Assembly (NCBI GenBank): GCA_902783515.1
Contig: CACZRK010000169.1
Location: 1 to 6,097 of the forward strand
DNA: 6,097 bases
From: an uncultured Coriobacteriaceae bacterium
GTDB taxonomy: Bacteria; Actinomycetota; Coriobacteriia; Coriobacteriales; UMGS124
Reading direction: 5' to 3'
Below, piece by piece: positions 5,698 to 6,097 of this stretch (within the stretch, counting starts at the first letter, position 1; each line of letters opens with the position of its first letter). The notes beneath the pieces were generated by a model. The model was given only the letters and a program-made list of their open reading frames with translations, had not been told where the DNA came from and did not search any database. The translations under genes were made by a program, and so were the position numbers.

Positions 5698-6097
5698 CTA
5701 TCCGACGCTCGCCGCCGTCACGCTCGCGTTCGGCAGGTTCGCGCCCGCGGGCGCCTGCGGAGCCGCGGGCGGATTCGCCTCCTTGGTGACGCTGATCTGC
5801 ACGACGTCGCGCAGAAACGCGCTGCCCGGCGCCGACTGGATCCACAGCTGGTTGGACCCGCCGGTGCTCGCGGAGAGATCCTCGCCGTTCACGTCATACG
5901 TGATCTGGGCGTGGCGCCCCACCACGTAGCCGAGCGGCAGCGCGAGCGTCGTGCCGTCCGCCGCCACGAAGGTGACCGTGTTGACGCCCTCGGCGGGGTC
6001 GGCGCACCCGAGCAGGTAGGTGACGGGGATGCCCTTTGCCTCGGCGTTCACGCTCGCCAGGCCGCCGGCGGGGTTGCCGCCGCAGCTGCACATCATC
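5698..6097 (-). CDS. Molybdopterin-dependent oxidoreductase (sulfite-oxidase fold), C-terminal part
   Basis: The frame is open to the window edge and ends at TAG (5700 to 5698). The visible 132 residues look like the C-terminal half of an oxidoreductase molybdopterin-binding domain. CSCGGNPAGG at the start of the fragment aligns with the CAGNRR-type motif whose Cys binds molybdenum in sulfite oxidases. A KGIPVTYLLG segment follows (the family's G-V-P-L-x-x-L-L), then ALPLGYVVG, ITYDVNGEDLS, GGSNQLWI and FLRDVVQISV, the usual closing strands. A Pro/Ala-rich tail ends LPNASVTAASVG. The Met at 6096 is probably internal. The substrate cannot be told. Such enzymes are usually exported and pass electrons to membrane carriers, but the N-terminal signal lies outside the window. 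Confidence 0.75.
   Translation of the reverse strand, partial: MMCSCGGNPAGGLASVNAEAKGIPVTYLLGCADPAEGVNTVTFVAADGTTLALPLGYVVGRHAQITYDVNGEDLSASTGGSNQLWIQSAPGSAFLRDVVQISVTKEANPPAAPQAPAGANLPNASVTAASVG

Noticed and set aside
5540..5929. Plus-strand open frame of 129 codons
   Set aside because: Runs through the GC-rich hairpin and antisense to the molybdopterin oxidoreductase, with no ribosome site or family resemblance.

Overview
The window is GC-rich, gene-dense bacterial DNA. The combination of a Tat-exported flavoprotein reductase without FMN or heme domains, a molybdopterin oxidoreductase and a Tat lipoprotein suggests an anaerobic actinobacterium of the class Coriobacteriia (Eggerthella/Slackia/Olsenella-like gut or rumen bacteria). 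This placement rests on protein style, not on a marker gene.

Layout. Bases 1-125 may hold the last 40 codons of an upstream plus-strand gene. At 208-1653 (+) is an 11-helix sodium:neurotransmitter-symporter (SNF/NSS) family transporter. An AT-rich promoter-like interval (about 1741-1840) separates it from 1862-2968 (+), a Tat-type lipoprotein with an alpha/beta-hydrolase domain and a readable Ser-Asp-His triad. Bases 2969-3641 contain no intact gene. They hold a GNAT acetyltransferase pseudogene broken by several frameshifts (about 3036-3490), followed by two inverted repeats. At 3642-5354 (-) is a Tat-exported FAD-dependent oxidoreductase of the fumarate-reductase flavoprotein superfamily whose active-site motifs differ from true fumarate reductases. 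Its upstream region (5355-5613) holds a candidate promoter with an operator-like palindrome over the -35 box. The window ends in the C-terminal part of a sulfite-oxidase-fold molybdopterin oxidoreductase (5698-6097, -).

A 40-bp hairpin element occurs twice in the same orientation (3581-3620 and 5614-5653; 38/40 identical). Each copy lies just downstream of a minus-strand gene, so the copies probably act as terminators, and together they bracket the flavoprotein gene.

How the genes might work together. Three of the four recognisable genes act at or outside the membrane: lipid-anchored hydrolase, exported flavin reductase, and (probably) exported molybdo-oxidoreductase; the fourth is a small-solute importer. 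A reasonable but unproven reading is an accessory locus for extracytoplasmic processing and reduction of external organic substrates. The genes do not form one operon: directions differ and each minus-strand gene has its own hairpin. I found no CRISPR array, tRNA, rRNA, transposase or clearly new multi-gene system. The most notable signals are the divergent flavoprotein active site, its operator-like region, the paired hairpins and the decaying acetyltransferase.
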